DNA of 64,000 nt from NCBI GenBank assembly GCA_003116995.1, contig BDSL01000056.1, forward strand, positions 62,001-126,000, written 5' to 3'. This DNA comes from Yamagishiella unicocca. Its lineage: Eukaryota > Chlorophyta > Chlorophyceae > Chlamydomonadales > Volvocaceae. The notes below the pieces were generated by a model. That model saw only the letters and a list, made by a program, of their open reading frames with translations, ran no database searches and was not told the origin of the DNA. A program made the position numbers and the translations under genes. Each line of letters opens with the position of its first letter. Position 1 is the first letter of the stretch. This document shows, piece by piece, positions 34,301 to 43,205 of the stretch.

Positions 34301-37300
34301 GTGGGCGGGTAAAAGCACGTGGGCGGGTAAAAGCACGTGGGCGGGTAAAAGCACATGGGTGGGTAAAAGCACATGGGTGGGTAAAAGCACATGGGTGGGT
34401 AAAAGCACATGGGTGGGTAAAAGCACATGGGTGGGTAAAAGCACGTGGGCGGGTAAAAGCACGTGGGCGGGTAAAAGCACATGGGTGGGTAAAAGCACAT
34501 GGGTGGGTAAAAGCACATGGGTGGGTAAAAGCACGTGGGTGGGTAAAAGCACATGGGTGGGTAAAAGCACGTGGGTGGGTAAAAGCACGTGGGTGGGTAA
34601 AAGCACGTGGGTGGGTAAAAGCACATGGGTGGGTAAAAGCACGTGGGTGGGTAAAAGCACGTGGGTGGGTAAAAGCACGTGGGTGGGTAAAAGCACGTGG
34701 GTGGGTAAAAGCACGTGGGTGGGTAAAAGCACGTGGGTGGGTAAAAGCACGTGGGTGGGTAAAAGCACGTGGGTGGGGGTTTCGGGTTTCCAGTGGGGGC
34801 CGGGCGGGGGGGGAGATGGGGTTTGGTTGGGGGGGGCGTGGAGATGGTATTGGGCGGCGGCTGCTGTGTTCGTGCCTAGCTGCTGCCAGAGGCTGCTGTC
34901 GGCTCCCCTTCGTCCATCCATCCATCTTTCCCTCTCTTTCCCATCAATTCACTCGTGGCTCCGCTAAGCGCGCCGGTTCGCCTGGCGTCCAAATTGACGT
35001 TAGCGATGCAGCTGACCGCTGAAGCAATAAGGCAAGGACAAGCACCGACACGTGAAAGCCGCTGGCTTGCGTAGAGGCCTCTGTCCTCTCCGTCCACCAT
35101 CCGGCTTTGTTCCTCCGTTTCTTCCGGTGTATTGCCCGCACCCGCGCCCCATGCGCCATGCTCACTCCTCATCGGTCTCCTGCCGCTTAGTGACGGCGAC
35201 GCGGTCAACCGTCGGCGTACGTCTTGCTCGTCCGTCCACGCTCATTCACGCTCGTCCACGCTCGTCCAAACCCCTTTTCCCACCATACACACCAGCTCAT
35301 GGCACCCGCGCCGCCGCGGCGCCCCCGGCTTCCCGTCCGCCCCCCCCCCCCCCCGCCACGAAACGGCTGGTGACATTGCCACCTAAAAACCTACCAACCC
35401 TACAACCCTAAAAACCTAGAAACCTAAAGCTTCACCCTACACCCACCCCCGTGTGCACGGCAGGCCTGCTGTCGTGCCTGTCGGGGTCGCTCGTCCGCGT
35501 GATCCTGGAGTTCACGCTGCCCAAAGACGGCTCGCTGGTTGCCTTCGGCACGTACGCGTTGCAGTACGGCACCGCACTTGCGGGGCTGCCCAACTTCATG
35601 CAGATAGATCCGCCGGAGCTGCAGGACAGCGCGGGGGTGTGGGACCCGGACACAGCAACATGCCAACAACGTGGGTGCCGGGGGGGTTCGAAGGGGGGGG
35701 GGCCGCGCTGGCGGCGGCGGCGGCGGGGGGGGGCGGGGGTTACAATAAAAGGACCGGTAACTCGACTGGGGAGATGTAGCGGGTGCATAGCCTTCGGACA
35801 CCGGGGGGGGCGGGGGGGGGCGATTGCGGCCGGGGGCCTTCGAGGGAAACCCGTGGATGTCCAAAAAAATCGTTTGAAACAGAAGTTTTGAGATGCATGC
35901 GGGAGAACTGGGTTGCGGCCGGGGGCCGGGGGAAGCTCTTGGGTGTGTATGAGGTTGCGGGTCGAGGAGGCCCCGCCGTAATGCGTTGGGTGCAAGCACG
36001 ACGAACGTTTTGCGGCGGCTAGCCGAAAGGTGCCAGCGCCCTCACGTCAGTGTCCACACGCCCTGCCCCCGGCCCCCAGGGGTTAACATAAACACTTCTC
36101 GCCCAGCACGTCCCCGCACACACACCCCGGCCTCGCTTCCCCCCTCCCTCCCGCTCTGCAGCCCCCCTGGCGGACTGGACCGGCCTGGACTCCCTCATCG
36201 CCCCCGTCGTGTCGCTGCTGGTGTTCATCCTGGTGGCGCTGTTGGACAGGTTCTGGCCTGGCCGCGACATCCTGTTCTTCATCCCGAAGGTAGCTAGGGC
36301 CGCCACGAGCGGCGATCGAGGGCACGCGGGCAGGCAGGCAGGGCGGCAAAGGAGGGCCGCCGCCGCCGCCCAAGCTGGCAGGGGTGTGAGTTGCCCTCGG
36401 CAGAAGGAGGAGGAGAGGCGTCCGTACGTCGCCACCAGCACCCACCGTTCGTTAGTTGGAAAAGTTGCAAAAACCGTTGGTAGTTGCGTGCGCAAAGTTG
36501 CGCCACAGTGTCCACCAACCAACCAACCAGCGGGGCGAATCTCAAACGCATTCTTCCCTGGACGGACAAAAGGAGCCAGGTGTCGAGCGATCTTGCCTCC
36601 AAATTCTCAGTCCCCTAGCGTCCCCCCCCCCCTGCATGCGCCCACATCCTCGCTGTCCGCCGACCATGCGCCCATATCTTGTCGTTGTTCGTGTCACCGG
36701 TTTTCACACTACCCCTCCCTAGCCCGCCCTGCCCTTCCCCTCTCTCGGCCCTGCCCTGCCCCCCCCCCTTCCGGCGCCCCGGAAGGGGAGCCAATGCGCC
36801 AACTATCCTGTCCCTATCGGCCCCCGGGCCCCCTCGTCCAGTCGCATGCGCGCGCGTCCAGATGTCCGAAGGCTATGCACGCACTACATTTCCCAAGTCG
36901 AGCTACCAGTTATTTTATTCTACCCCGCCCCCCCCCGGCCCCCGGTCTGAAGGCTATGCACCAACTACATTCCCCAGTCGCGTTACCGGGTCTTTAATTG
37001 TAATCCCCCGGCCCCCCGGGTCTTCCGGGTTGAACCCCCCTCCCCCCGGGTTTTCCGGGTTGAACCCCCCCCCCCGGCCCCCCGGGTTTTCCGGGTTGAA
37101 CCCCCCCCCCCGGCCCCCCGCAGTCCTGGCGCACTACCCAGCCGCTGTACCAGTCCGACACCGACGCCGACCCGGAGAGCAGCCGTACCCCCGCGCTGGC
37201 GGTGGACAAGGGCTCCGCCATGATGATGGTGGGCAGCTCCTCCGTGATGCCCCACCTGAAGGACGACGCCTCGGCCCGTGGGGGGCGCTTCGGGGGGGCA

Positions 37301-37462
37301 GCAGCGGGCGGTGGCGGCAGCGGCGCGGTGGCACCGCTGGCGGACGACCCAATAGCCATGGAGGTGCAGTTGGGTTCGCAGACGCGGGGACAGCAGGGGC
37401 TGTCGCACAGGGAACGGGTGGGTGCCGTGGAGGGCGGCGGGAGCCCCGCCATGCCGGTATGA
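22336..37462 (+). CDS. sodium:solute symporter (SSS) family transporter, 759 aa, 20 exons
   Basis: Exons: 22336-22342, 22526-22713, 23919-23992, 25087-25154, 26434-26469, 27234-27277, 28315-28404, 28852-28900, 29104-29246, 29776-29895, 30292-30390, 30698-30817, 31237-31374, 32206-32313, 32468-32521, 33495-33557, 33920-34124, 35464-35670, 36162-36289, 37124-37462. They sum to 2280 nt with every phase matching. The protein is a multi-span membrane transporter that couples solute uptake to Na+. Family landmarks are GLLTLPELYGRKYGG (about 154-168), LYSASGGLFSVALTDVPQ (about 216-233), LDYQSRCMAAKSPKVARIA (about 343-361) and TASMSTADGAILATS (about 443-457). The last about 110 residues are a Gly/Ser-rich cytosolic-type tail. 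The 7-nt first coding exon (ATGGCCG before GTAAGA) is inferred from phase and is the least certain piece. The substrate cannot be assigned. Confidence 0.9.
23035..23155. repeat. 46-bp tandem repeat, about 2.6 copies
   Basis: CATGCGCGAGCCTGCTGTACG recurs at 23043, 23089 and 23135. It lies in the symporter's second intron. Confidence 0.9.
23345..23432 (+). repeat. dispersed repeat R1, copy 2
   Basis: GAGGGAAACCCGTGGATGTC, AAAAATCGTTTAAAACAG, then TTTTGAGATGCATGCGGGAG. It is almost identical to the copy at 35838-35912, so the two are recent relatives inside the same gene. Confidence 0.85.
24318..24791 (+). CDS. uncertain 157-aa frame with C2H2-like motif, inside a symporter intron
   Basis: This ATG-started frame lies wholly in the symporter intron 23993-25086, on the same strand. 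The symporter exons on either side join in perfect phase, so it is not part of that gene. It has no introns. The N-terminal half is Arg/Ser-rich, and near the C-terminus YRCRVCGSGW...YRHNVFRSH gives C-x2-C-x13-H-x5-H spacing, like a single BED or C2H2 zinc finger. Such a finger would fit a transposase remnant or a nested gene. No promoter or poly(A) evidence was seen, and chance remains possible. Confidence 0.3.
   Translation: MATIRRVPVVRHYSFCSTFRFHPAAAAMYSGSRDDESRSDRGVRRRKARLQNPNLVSVADEQSHEAEGLFEKNGTNQEVSTRWRMSSERRVNSKQSVHQLRAQEFDRYNSVYRCRVCGSGWADVPLEAYRHNVFRSHSRTRRLVQPALTASSFRHAT
25488..26045. repeat. long GGCGGCAGC/AGC-rich array in a symporter intron
   Basis: About 550 bp of irregular trinucleotide and hexanucleotide units (GGC, AGC, GGT) are open in several frames on both strands (poly-Gly/Ser, poly-Ala, poly-Arg/Cys). 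It lies between the exons ending 25154 and starting 26434. Confidence 0.95.
26319..26402. repeat. 24-bp tandem repeat, about 3.5 copies
   Basis: GAACCGYCCCACTCACCCGCC units lie immediately upstream of the 36-nt symporter exon at 26434. Confidence 0.9.
27916..28269. repeat. 25-bp minisatellite, about 14 copies, next to an exon
   Basis: GGCRACGTGGCCAACGGACTCCCTC repeats head to tail, with only an A/G polymorphism between most units. It ends about 45 bp before the acceptor of the exon at 28315. Confidence 0.97.
28373..28501 (+). repeat. 43-bp triplication of an exon end plus its splice donor
   Basis: The last 32 bp of the symporter exon 28315-28404 with the donor GGAG|GTATG are copied twice more, so exon-donor junctions lie at 28404, 28447 and 28490. 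Only the first donor gives the phase needed by the next exon. The later ones would shift frame. Confidence 0.95.
29300..29368. repeat. 10-bp GGATCCAGAC array, 7 copies
   Basis: This is a short decamer array containing seven GGATCC sites in a symporter intron (29247-29775). Confidence 0.95.
30082..30172 (-). repeat. dispersed repeat R1, copy 3 (reverse)
   Basis: Read on the minus strand it runs AAAACCCGTGTACGAAAGG, AAACCGATGTATGAGG, GGAGATGCATGCTGGAG, AACCTGGTTGAGGAAACC. It is the most complete copy of R1. Confidence 0.85.
31405..31530 (+). repeat. dispersed repeat R3, two direct copies
   Basis: TAAAAACCGTTTTACGCAAC, GGACAGGATAGTTGGCG and ATGGTCGTCGGACACC occur twice about 64 bp apart. A reverse partial copy lies at about 36793-36822 (GCGCCAACTATCCTGTCCC). 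Confidence 0.8.
32036..32085 (-). repeat. dispersed repeat R2, partial copy
   Basis: CATTTCCCCAGTCGCGTTACC then GGTTCTTTTATGTACCCC. It lies in the symporter intron before the exon at 32206. Confidence 0.75.
32585..32658 (+). repeat. dispersed repeat R1, copy 4
   Basis: GAGGAAAACCCGTGTACGAAG, AAAACCGTTTAGGATTGG, TTTCGGGATGCATGCTGGAG. It lies in a symporter intron. Confidence 0.8.
32740..32885. repeat. G-run/GAGGAGAAGCGAAGC array, about 5 copies
   Basis: Units of about 24-28 bp vary mainly in the length of a G homopolymer. It lies immediately left of an R2 copy. Confidence 0.85.
32931..33020 (+). repeat. dispersed repeat R2, full-length copy
   Basis: GGGTTACAATACTAGAACCGG, CGCGACTGGGGGAATGTAGC, GCATAGCCTTCGGACACCGGG, then an alternating CGCG run. 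It is about 90 bp, the best copy for a consensus. Confidence 0.85.
33691..33782. repeat. 20-bp CGGTTAGT repeat, about 4.6 copies
   Basis: Two alternating variants (TTCTGCGCGGTGG and TACTGGGTGGTGG after CGGTTAG) form a 40-bp higher-order unit. It lies in a symporter intron. Confidence 0.9.
34122..34778 (+). repeat. 18-bp minisatellite, about 36 copies, seeded on a splice donor
   Basis: The unit GTGGGTAAAAGCACRTGG starts exactly at the 5' splice site of the symporter exon 33920-34124 (GCGG|GTGGGTAAAAG), so each unit carries a copy of the donor. R is A or G, and GTGGGT alternates with GCGGGT. Every frame here is open or periodically stopped because the unit is six codons long. Confidence 0.97.
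35737..35805 (+). repeat. dispersed repeat R2, copy
   Basis: GGGTTACAATAAAAGGACCGG to GCATAGCCTTCGGACACCGG. It lies 30 bp before an R1 copy. Confidence 0.85.
35838..35912 (+). repeat. dispersed repeat R1, copy 5
   Basis: GAGGGAAACCCGTGGATGTCC, AAATCGTTTGAAACAGAAG, GAGATGCATGCGGGAGAAC. Confidence 0.85.
36842..37010 (-). repeat. dispersed repeat R2, two copies in tandem (reverse)
   Basis: One copy spans about 36842-36930 (starting from the GCATGCGCGCG end). The second spans about 36945-37010 (GAAGGCTATGCACCAACTAC, then TTAATTGTAA). A C-run separates them. Both lie in the last symporter intron. Confidence 0.85.
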
Positions 37463-37481
37463 GGGATGTGAGAGGTATGGG

Positions 37482-37595
37482 CGGGGGAGGGGGAAGGGCG
37501 GGGAGGGGGAAGGGCGGGGAGGGGGAAGGGCGGGGAGGGGGAAGGGCGGGGAGGGGGAAGGGCGGGGAGGGGGAAGGGCGGGGAGGGGGAAGGGC
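37482..37595. repeat. 16-bp GGGCGGGGAGGGGGAA array, about 7 copies
   Basis: This purine-only array begins about 20 bp after the symporter stop codon, probably in its 3' UTR. Its regular G-tracts could form G-quadruplexes. Confidence 0.95.
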
Positions 37596-40500
37596 GCAAC
37601 GTGGTGTTGACTGGTGGGTGCTGATGGTGGATCGTGGTTGGTTGGTTGCGTGTGTGTAGGGTTTGTGCGACTTGCGGGGGGGGGATTAGGGCGCGAGTGG
37701 CTGGATTGGGTTAGGGACGAATTCGTTTTTTGGGGGGGGGTGTTGTCGAAAGTGGACGTACGGTCGGGCGGCGGCCGTTTCTCCGGATCGAAGGCTGAGC
37801 AGCTGCAGGGGAGTGAAGCTCTTTTGGGCGGGAGCGGGGGTGCAGCTGGGGGGTAATCTTGGGTATTTATGACCCCTCAGGCCCTTCTCCCTGATCGGGG
37901 GTGCATCGGGGGCGGCGCGGGCGGAGGGTGCAGACCACCAGCCGCGTGGAAGCGGCGGTGAGGGCTGAGGATTGCTGCCAAGGGAGGGAGGTAGGCAGGG
38001 AGGAACGAAGGATCGTTAGAAGCGGCTGAAGGGGCGCACATACATATCGCGGGAGGGGCGGTGTCGCTCGGCGCCAGGTGCTGCGGTTGCGACTGTGGCT
38101 ACGAGGGTTCCTGCGTGCAAGCGGTTATGCCTGGAAATGAAAGGGGGAGGGGGTTGGCAGCTGCAGCTAACCGTTACAACAACAAGCCAGCGCGGCAGGT
38201 GCTGGACGCGACAGACCCCCTAGCGCAGCTAATTCCAAATCCTCACCCAGACGCACGGGTGGCAGGCCAGCCGACCGGACAGCGAGCTATTTCGTTGGTC
38301 GTTTTATTGGTCGGTTGGAACAGTTAAGAGCTGGGAAAGCTGTGGGATGTCGATGGTGGCGGTGTTTTTTGGATGGGGGATTTGGACCCCGCTGAGTGAT
38401 TTGTCCTATCTGGTATACCGTCTGTGCAACTGGCCAGGCGCTGGGGCGAATAACGGGGGGCCGGGGGTGGGGGGCCCTTCCGCTTCGCAACCGGAATCGC
38501 CACCTCCTCGCGGCGTCTCGAGTACGTCTCGAGGACGCACGTGCGGTACGAGACGTACGACAACCGACAACTTCCTCGCTTTTGCGGCATTTTTGGACCA
38601 TTTTTGGACCATCTGTCCGTAGCGTGCAGGTTCCTTTCCGACCCCCGGTGTGAGCGAAGACGGATAGGCAGAGGCAAGCCGTGCTTCCAACCTATGTATG
38701 CAAATGTAGGTCTCGTCGTCGTCGTGTTGTTGTTGTGTGCTGTCGCATGGTGTCAGCTAGGCGTAGCTTGCTCCCCCTCGCTTTCATGCCGCTGTCCATC
38801 CTATTGCGTTAATAGACACACAGAAACGACACACCAGAGGTTGGACGCGGGCACATGTGTATGCGTGTATGTGGTATGTGTGTTTGTGTGTTACGTCCAG
38901 GGAGGGCAAGACACGCCGCGTCCCGGCCGCTGCGTGATGAGTCGACCTGACGTCTCCCCGTACCACGGCACTGCCGCCCTTCCTTCCTGGCGGTCAGTAG
39001 TGATGTCAAGAGTGATCTAACAGCTCACCCACGCACGCGACCATCCATGCAAAGAACACACTCCGTGTTTTGGAGTTGACGCATTGGTGGGCGCTAGCGG
39101 AGGCAGCATCCTGGGGTGGTTGGTCATTTGACGCCGTGGGTTCGTTGGGGTTTTTGAGCGAGAGCATAGTGTGGAGGTGCATGCAGAGCCCTTCTCAACA
39201 CGCTACGCCCCCCCCCCTACCCGCTTTCTTGGTATCGTGTATGCATCTTTTCTGACCCTAAAATAATGCGGGAGACGGCAGGCTGCGACGACCTCAGCGG
39301 TCGTCTGCTGTGCACACAAAGTGGTGCGCTTGCGAGGAACCAGTCAACGGTACGTGGTCGTCGCATTCGTCACGGTGATGCTGGATTGCGTATGGGTAGT
39401 ACGCAAGCGTGTTTCGGAGCAACCGGACGTAGATCCGCCCAGACCGGATGCGGGCTGCGCTGATGATTGCTCTCCAGGGCTTTTATTTCGGGCTTTTAGT
39501 ATTCCGGGCTTTGCATCCGGCTGTGTCGACGATGGCGGTTGTTGGTAAGTAGGTACTCGCCGCTGGCTTCCTCACCCTTGCGAGCGAGGAAGGTTTTGGG
39601 GCGGCCTTGATGCAGGGCGTTGGTACGTTACCTGGGTACGAACGCGCTGTCGCCGATATAAGAAGACGTGCTGCGGCGGTTAAGGGTCGATACGTTATTC
39701 GGATTAGGTCGCGCCGTTAGCGACTGCTGACGCCAAGCAATACAGTACAAACTGACAGTTACTATTACAATAAAGCCCAGCTGCGCCCGCGTGATTTGGG
39801 GAACTCGATCACGATTATTTTGAGTCCCTTCTGGATCCGTCTGGATCCAGCCAATTCGATCGCCGACTTTGACCCCGTCTGCCGGCCGTCCCCGGACCGC
39901 ACGTGTCGTCGTGGGACAGATTTGTAAAGATAGTTCAGTCCGAATTCAACACGCCCTTGCTGGGTTCAGTTGGTCTAAAGGTGCCCTGTCGTGACGGTGG
40001 TCCAAACCGTGTTCAGAACGTGGTCGAGGCGTTTAGGTTACGCACAGCTCTTTAGCTCGGCCAATACAGTCCGAGCTCACACTCTATTTGCCGTAGTCAG
40101 CGGAGGTGGACTTGCTACACTTGACCTGTTCAGAGCTGGCCGACCGATGCAGCGAAACCCAGGTGCCCTGGCCACCACAGCCTACCAAAAAGGAAGGGGT
40201 GGGAACATGTGGGAAGTGGCTAACGAGCGCTCCAGTCGCAGCTCTTTCCTAATTGATGTATGTTATCAAGGACGGCTCGCTTGGGGCGGGCTCGTCTTTA
40301 ACGGTTACAGTTCATTATTATGCCAGTCCAGGCTTGGCTGGAATGTCGACTGTTGTGCGCAGTAGAGGGAGTGGTGTAAGAAACTGGGAGGGGGGCCGGG
40401 GAAGGTCGAAGGCACACGCAGGTAATCGTGAGCCATCGGTGCCACGGATACAACCCGATTAACATGCGCCGCAGGGAACTCCGTAAGCCACAGGGTTCTT

Positions 40501-42217
40501 CATGGTTTTCCAAGAACTCCAAACGAAAGAGCCACCGTACATTGCAAGGTGGGCCAGGAACTGATCCGGTTAGTAAAAATAAAACAATATACGACGTAAA
40601 GGGATTTAGAACCCTTGGACTTGGATGTGGTTTTGAGAAGTCGAAGGCCAACAGCGTCCCATACTCAGTAAGCGACCACAGTAAGCGAGTCCTCGGGCCT
40701 ATGTAAGAACCTTGTCTTAAGCCAACGCGGTCAACGCACCGGCGCTGGTCCAAGTACTGGTATCCAGATAGTCACTGGCGGTCCGGTGCATTGGGACTAA
40801 CGAGAACCGTTGCAGCATTCACAATTGGACCACATGTTTACCCTTGGTGGAATCATACTGGCCATTCCTTTCGTTGATTACAAGCTCTTGGAGCTCAGAC
40901 GAGCCAGTCAGGGGGCCCTTGGACAGCGAAGGGTTTTAGGGGTCCAACTAAGCATGGCACAAAAACCTGGGATCCCCAACCTTCGTAGGCTAGATTCGAG
41001 TGTGCCGAGAACAGCCGAGAGCTAGACGGATTTCTTCGCAGCACGTTGGTTGTGATGTGTTTCGCCTTCCGCCATCACCAACTATTCCAAAAGGGATGCA
41101 AGCGTCGTCCTATGGATGTGCATGGGCTGGCATGGACTGCTGCCCAAATCCCGCAAAAGCAACTGATCGGGCGCAATGCCCACTCAGCCCGTCTCAGCCC
41201 AGAAAGCTTCTGTGCAACAGGACAACCATTTGTGCGACACGGTGCGACTACCCTGCGATTTCTTAAAGTACCAGGATCTCCCTCTGTTATCGCTGTTGTA
41301 GGGTTGTCCTGCAACCAGCTGAAGAACGTCCCTAGACCTAAACACCATCCTGCACATCAACAGCCGCACCAGCCGCACCAATTTTCAACCATTCGCGAGC
41401 CGTCTCACGTACTGCGGGGCTGGGGTGGAAGTGTAGGATCTCAGGTTGAGGCGACCTTCCAAAGGCTTCAGTCCTCTTCAGTTCACACCTGGCATGTAGG
41501 AACTGACTTCTGGTACGACGAGTGAGGGAGGATGGGATTTAGGCATTTAGCGACTTAACGACTAGGGAGCGCGTATAACCGATTAACTGCCTTAAAGTGG
41601 ACATCTATGTGCTCGCTACATGGGTTGTTGCAGTGGTTGGCCGCTTGGCACACGATATTTTAGACGCGTTGGGCTTGCCAAGCTCGGGAGCCCTAACTGC
41701 GAGGCATATCCATGTATTGAGGCTATGTTAGTGTGTTAATAACAACATATCACGGAGATAGGGGTAGGAAAGCACCCGTCCCTGTGGTTAGGCATCCGGG
41801 CCTCTAAACGTTCTGTGCACAGCCGCGATTGCAGAACAGCAACACACGCAAGGTCAGTGGTATAGCTCTGTTAAGAAGCATCTGTTGTGAGTCTAACGGG
41901 TTCGAGTTTGAGAATGTGAGCCAACATGCCGTAACCTGTTTAGTCGCTTAGCACTGGCAATGCAAATGTCCTCTCATCGCTTGTCTCGTGAAGTCGAAAA
42001 AATATGTATTTATCGGTCTCAATGCGACCTTCCTATGATTACTGAGGTTCCTCTTGGCCGCCATTCTCAGGGCCTGCTGGTCGCAGCCTCGCTTGCAGCG
42101 GTAAGCGCGCAGTTTAGCTGGACTTCGCCCGGTTGACGGGACGCAATAGGATAAGCGACCCGGACGCACCTCACACATCAGCCAACTGACGCCGGGACCT
42201 GTGCCCAACACTTCGAT
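37596..42217. other. intergenic, no gene recognised
   Basis: After about 39.5 kb the sequence is visibly less GC-rich than the symporter gene. Around 41895 there is a GGTTCGAGT box-B-like motif after TGGTATAGCTC, possibly a decayed tRNA-derived SINE, but no cloverleaf can be drawn. No exon homology was found. Confidence 0.35.
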
Positions 42218-43205
42218 ATGACACGAGGGGATAGCGAACTGGATCTGGCCTCGCCTCAAGCTGAGCCATTGCTAATGGACTATTGTTGTACTGAAAGGAG
42301 AGTTCGCCTTGGCAGGCGTCGCGCCATGGCTGACCCTGAGCACTCTCAGTGGTGCCCAAGCGAGGCCATGGATAGCCAAACATTGGGAAGCACGTTCGAC
42401 ATGACGGTGATATCCCAGCTGGGAACTGCCACCTCGCTTCCGCTGCTGGGACTACAGGGTGAGAACTGCGAAGTCATCGGATCTTACTTGCCCTTGCCCT
42501 TGCTAGCTCGGACCATCTCACGCGGCTGTTTTCTTAACGCCCGAGAGATTGACCTGCGGCGGCATGTGGCGGGTCGCAGCGCCACGGCTTCCCTCCTGCC
42601 CTTCCTTAAGGACAAACCGCTTGCCCCCGACCCGATCCTCCATTCTCGCAGCGCCCGCCGTCATGGCCTGCCACGTCAACGGTCTGTCCTCGCCCGCCGC
42701 TCACACCACGCTAGCCGCCGCGGAAACTCTCGCGCCCAAGACACCTACATCCACCGCTGCCGAGGCCGCAGCCACGGCTGCTGCCATGGCCGCCTTCTCG
42801 CGCTCCATGACGTGGAAGCCGGATCTGTACGGCGCCGGCGGCATCGATCGCGACCACACCTCTCCGCTCGGCGGCTGCGCGGCCAATGGCGCCGGCGCCA
42901 GCAGTGCATCGGCTGACGACCTGACGCCGACACAGCTCCCTTCATCAGCGGAGGGCGGGTGTCCACGCAGCACCAGCGACTCAGGCTGCACGGCGGGCTT
43001 CCCCGAGGTCCTGCGGCCCGCCTCCTCGAGCCACCATCACCACCACCACCACCATCACCACCACCACCATCACCATCGTCACGCGGTAATGATGGCGTTG
43101 GCGCGAGGTCAACTATCCACCAGGCGCGGGCTGTACGAGGGCACCATGCGAGGTGGCAGCATCCGCAACACGTGGGGGTATGTCGCCTTGAGGCCCACCA
43201 TGTGA
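42218..43205 (+). CDS. unrecognised two-exon family, member A (264 aa)
   Basis: Exons 42218-42458 and 42652-43205 flank a 193-bp phase-1 intron (G|GTGAGA...CGCAG|CG). The exon 1 end (TATSLPLLGLQ) and exon 2 start (APAVMACHVNGLSSP) line up with members B and C, as do AMAAFSRSMTW (mid exon 2) and the C-terminal RRGLYEGTMRGGSIRNTWG. It lacks the SLDAWL block found near the start of B and C, so an upstream exon may be missing. The protein is low-complexity, with a run of about 15 His residues before the last motif. No signal peptide, membrane segment or catalytic motif is seen, and no function is offered. Member B has an almost equal intron (194 bp), and member C has an exon 2 of exactly the same length (554 bp). 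Confidence 0.65.

Noticed and set aside
33734..34921. 395-codon minus-strand frame (and 321-codon plus-strand frame)
   Set aside because: It is produced by the 18-bp array, whose unit is a multiple of three. It overlaps a real splice donor of the symporter gene.
41870..41925. tRNA/SINE-like TGGTATAGCTC ... GGTTCGAGT
   Set aside because: A- and B-box-like strings are present but no cloverleaf and no second copy was noticed. Not enough to call a SINE.
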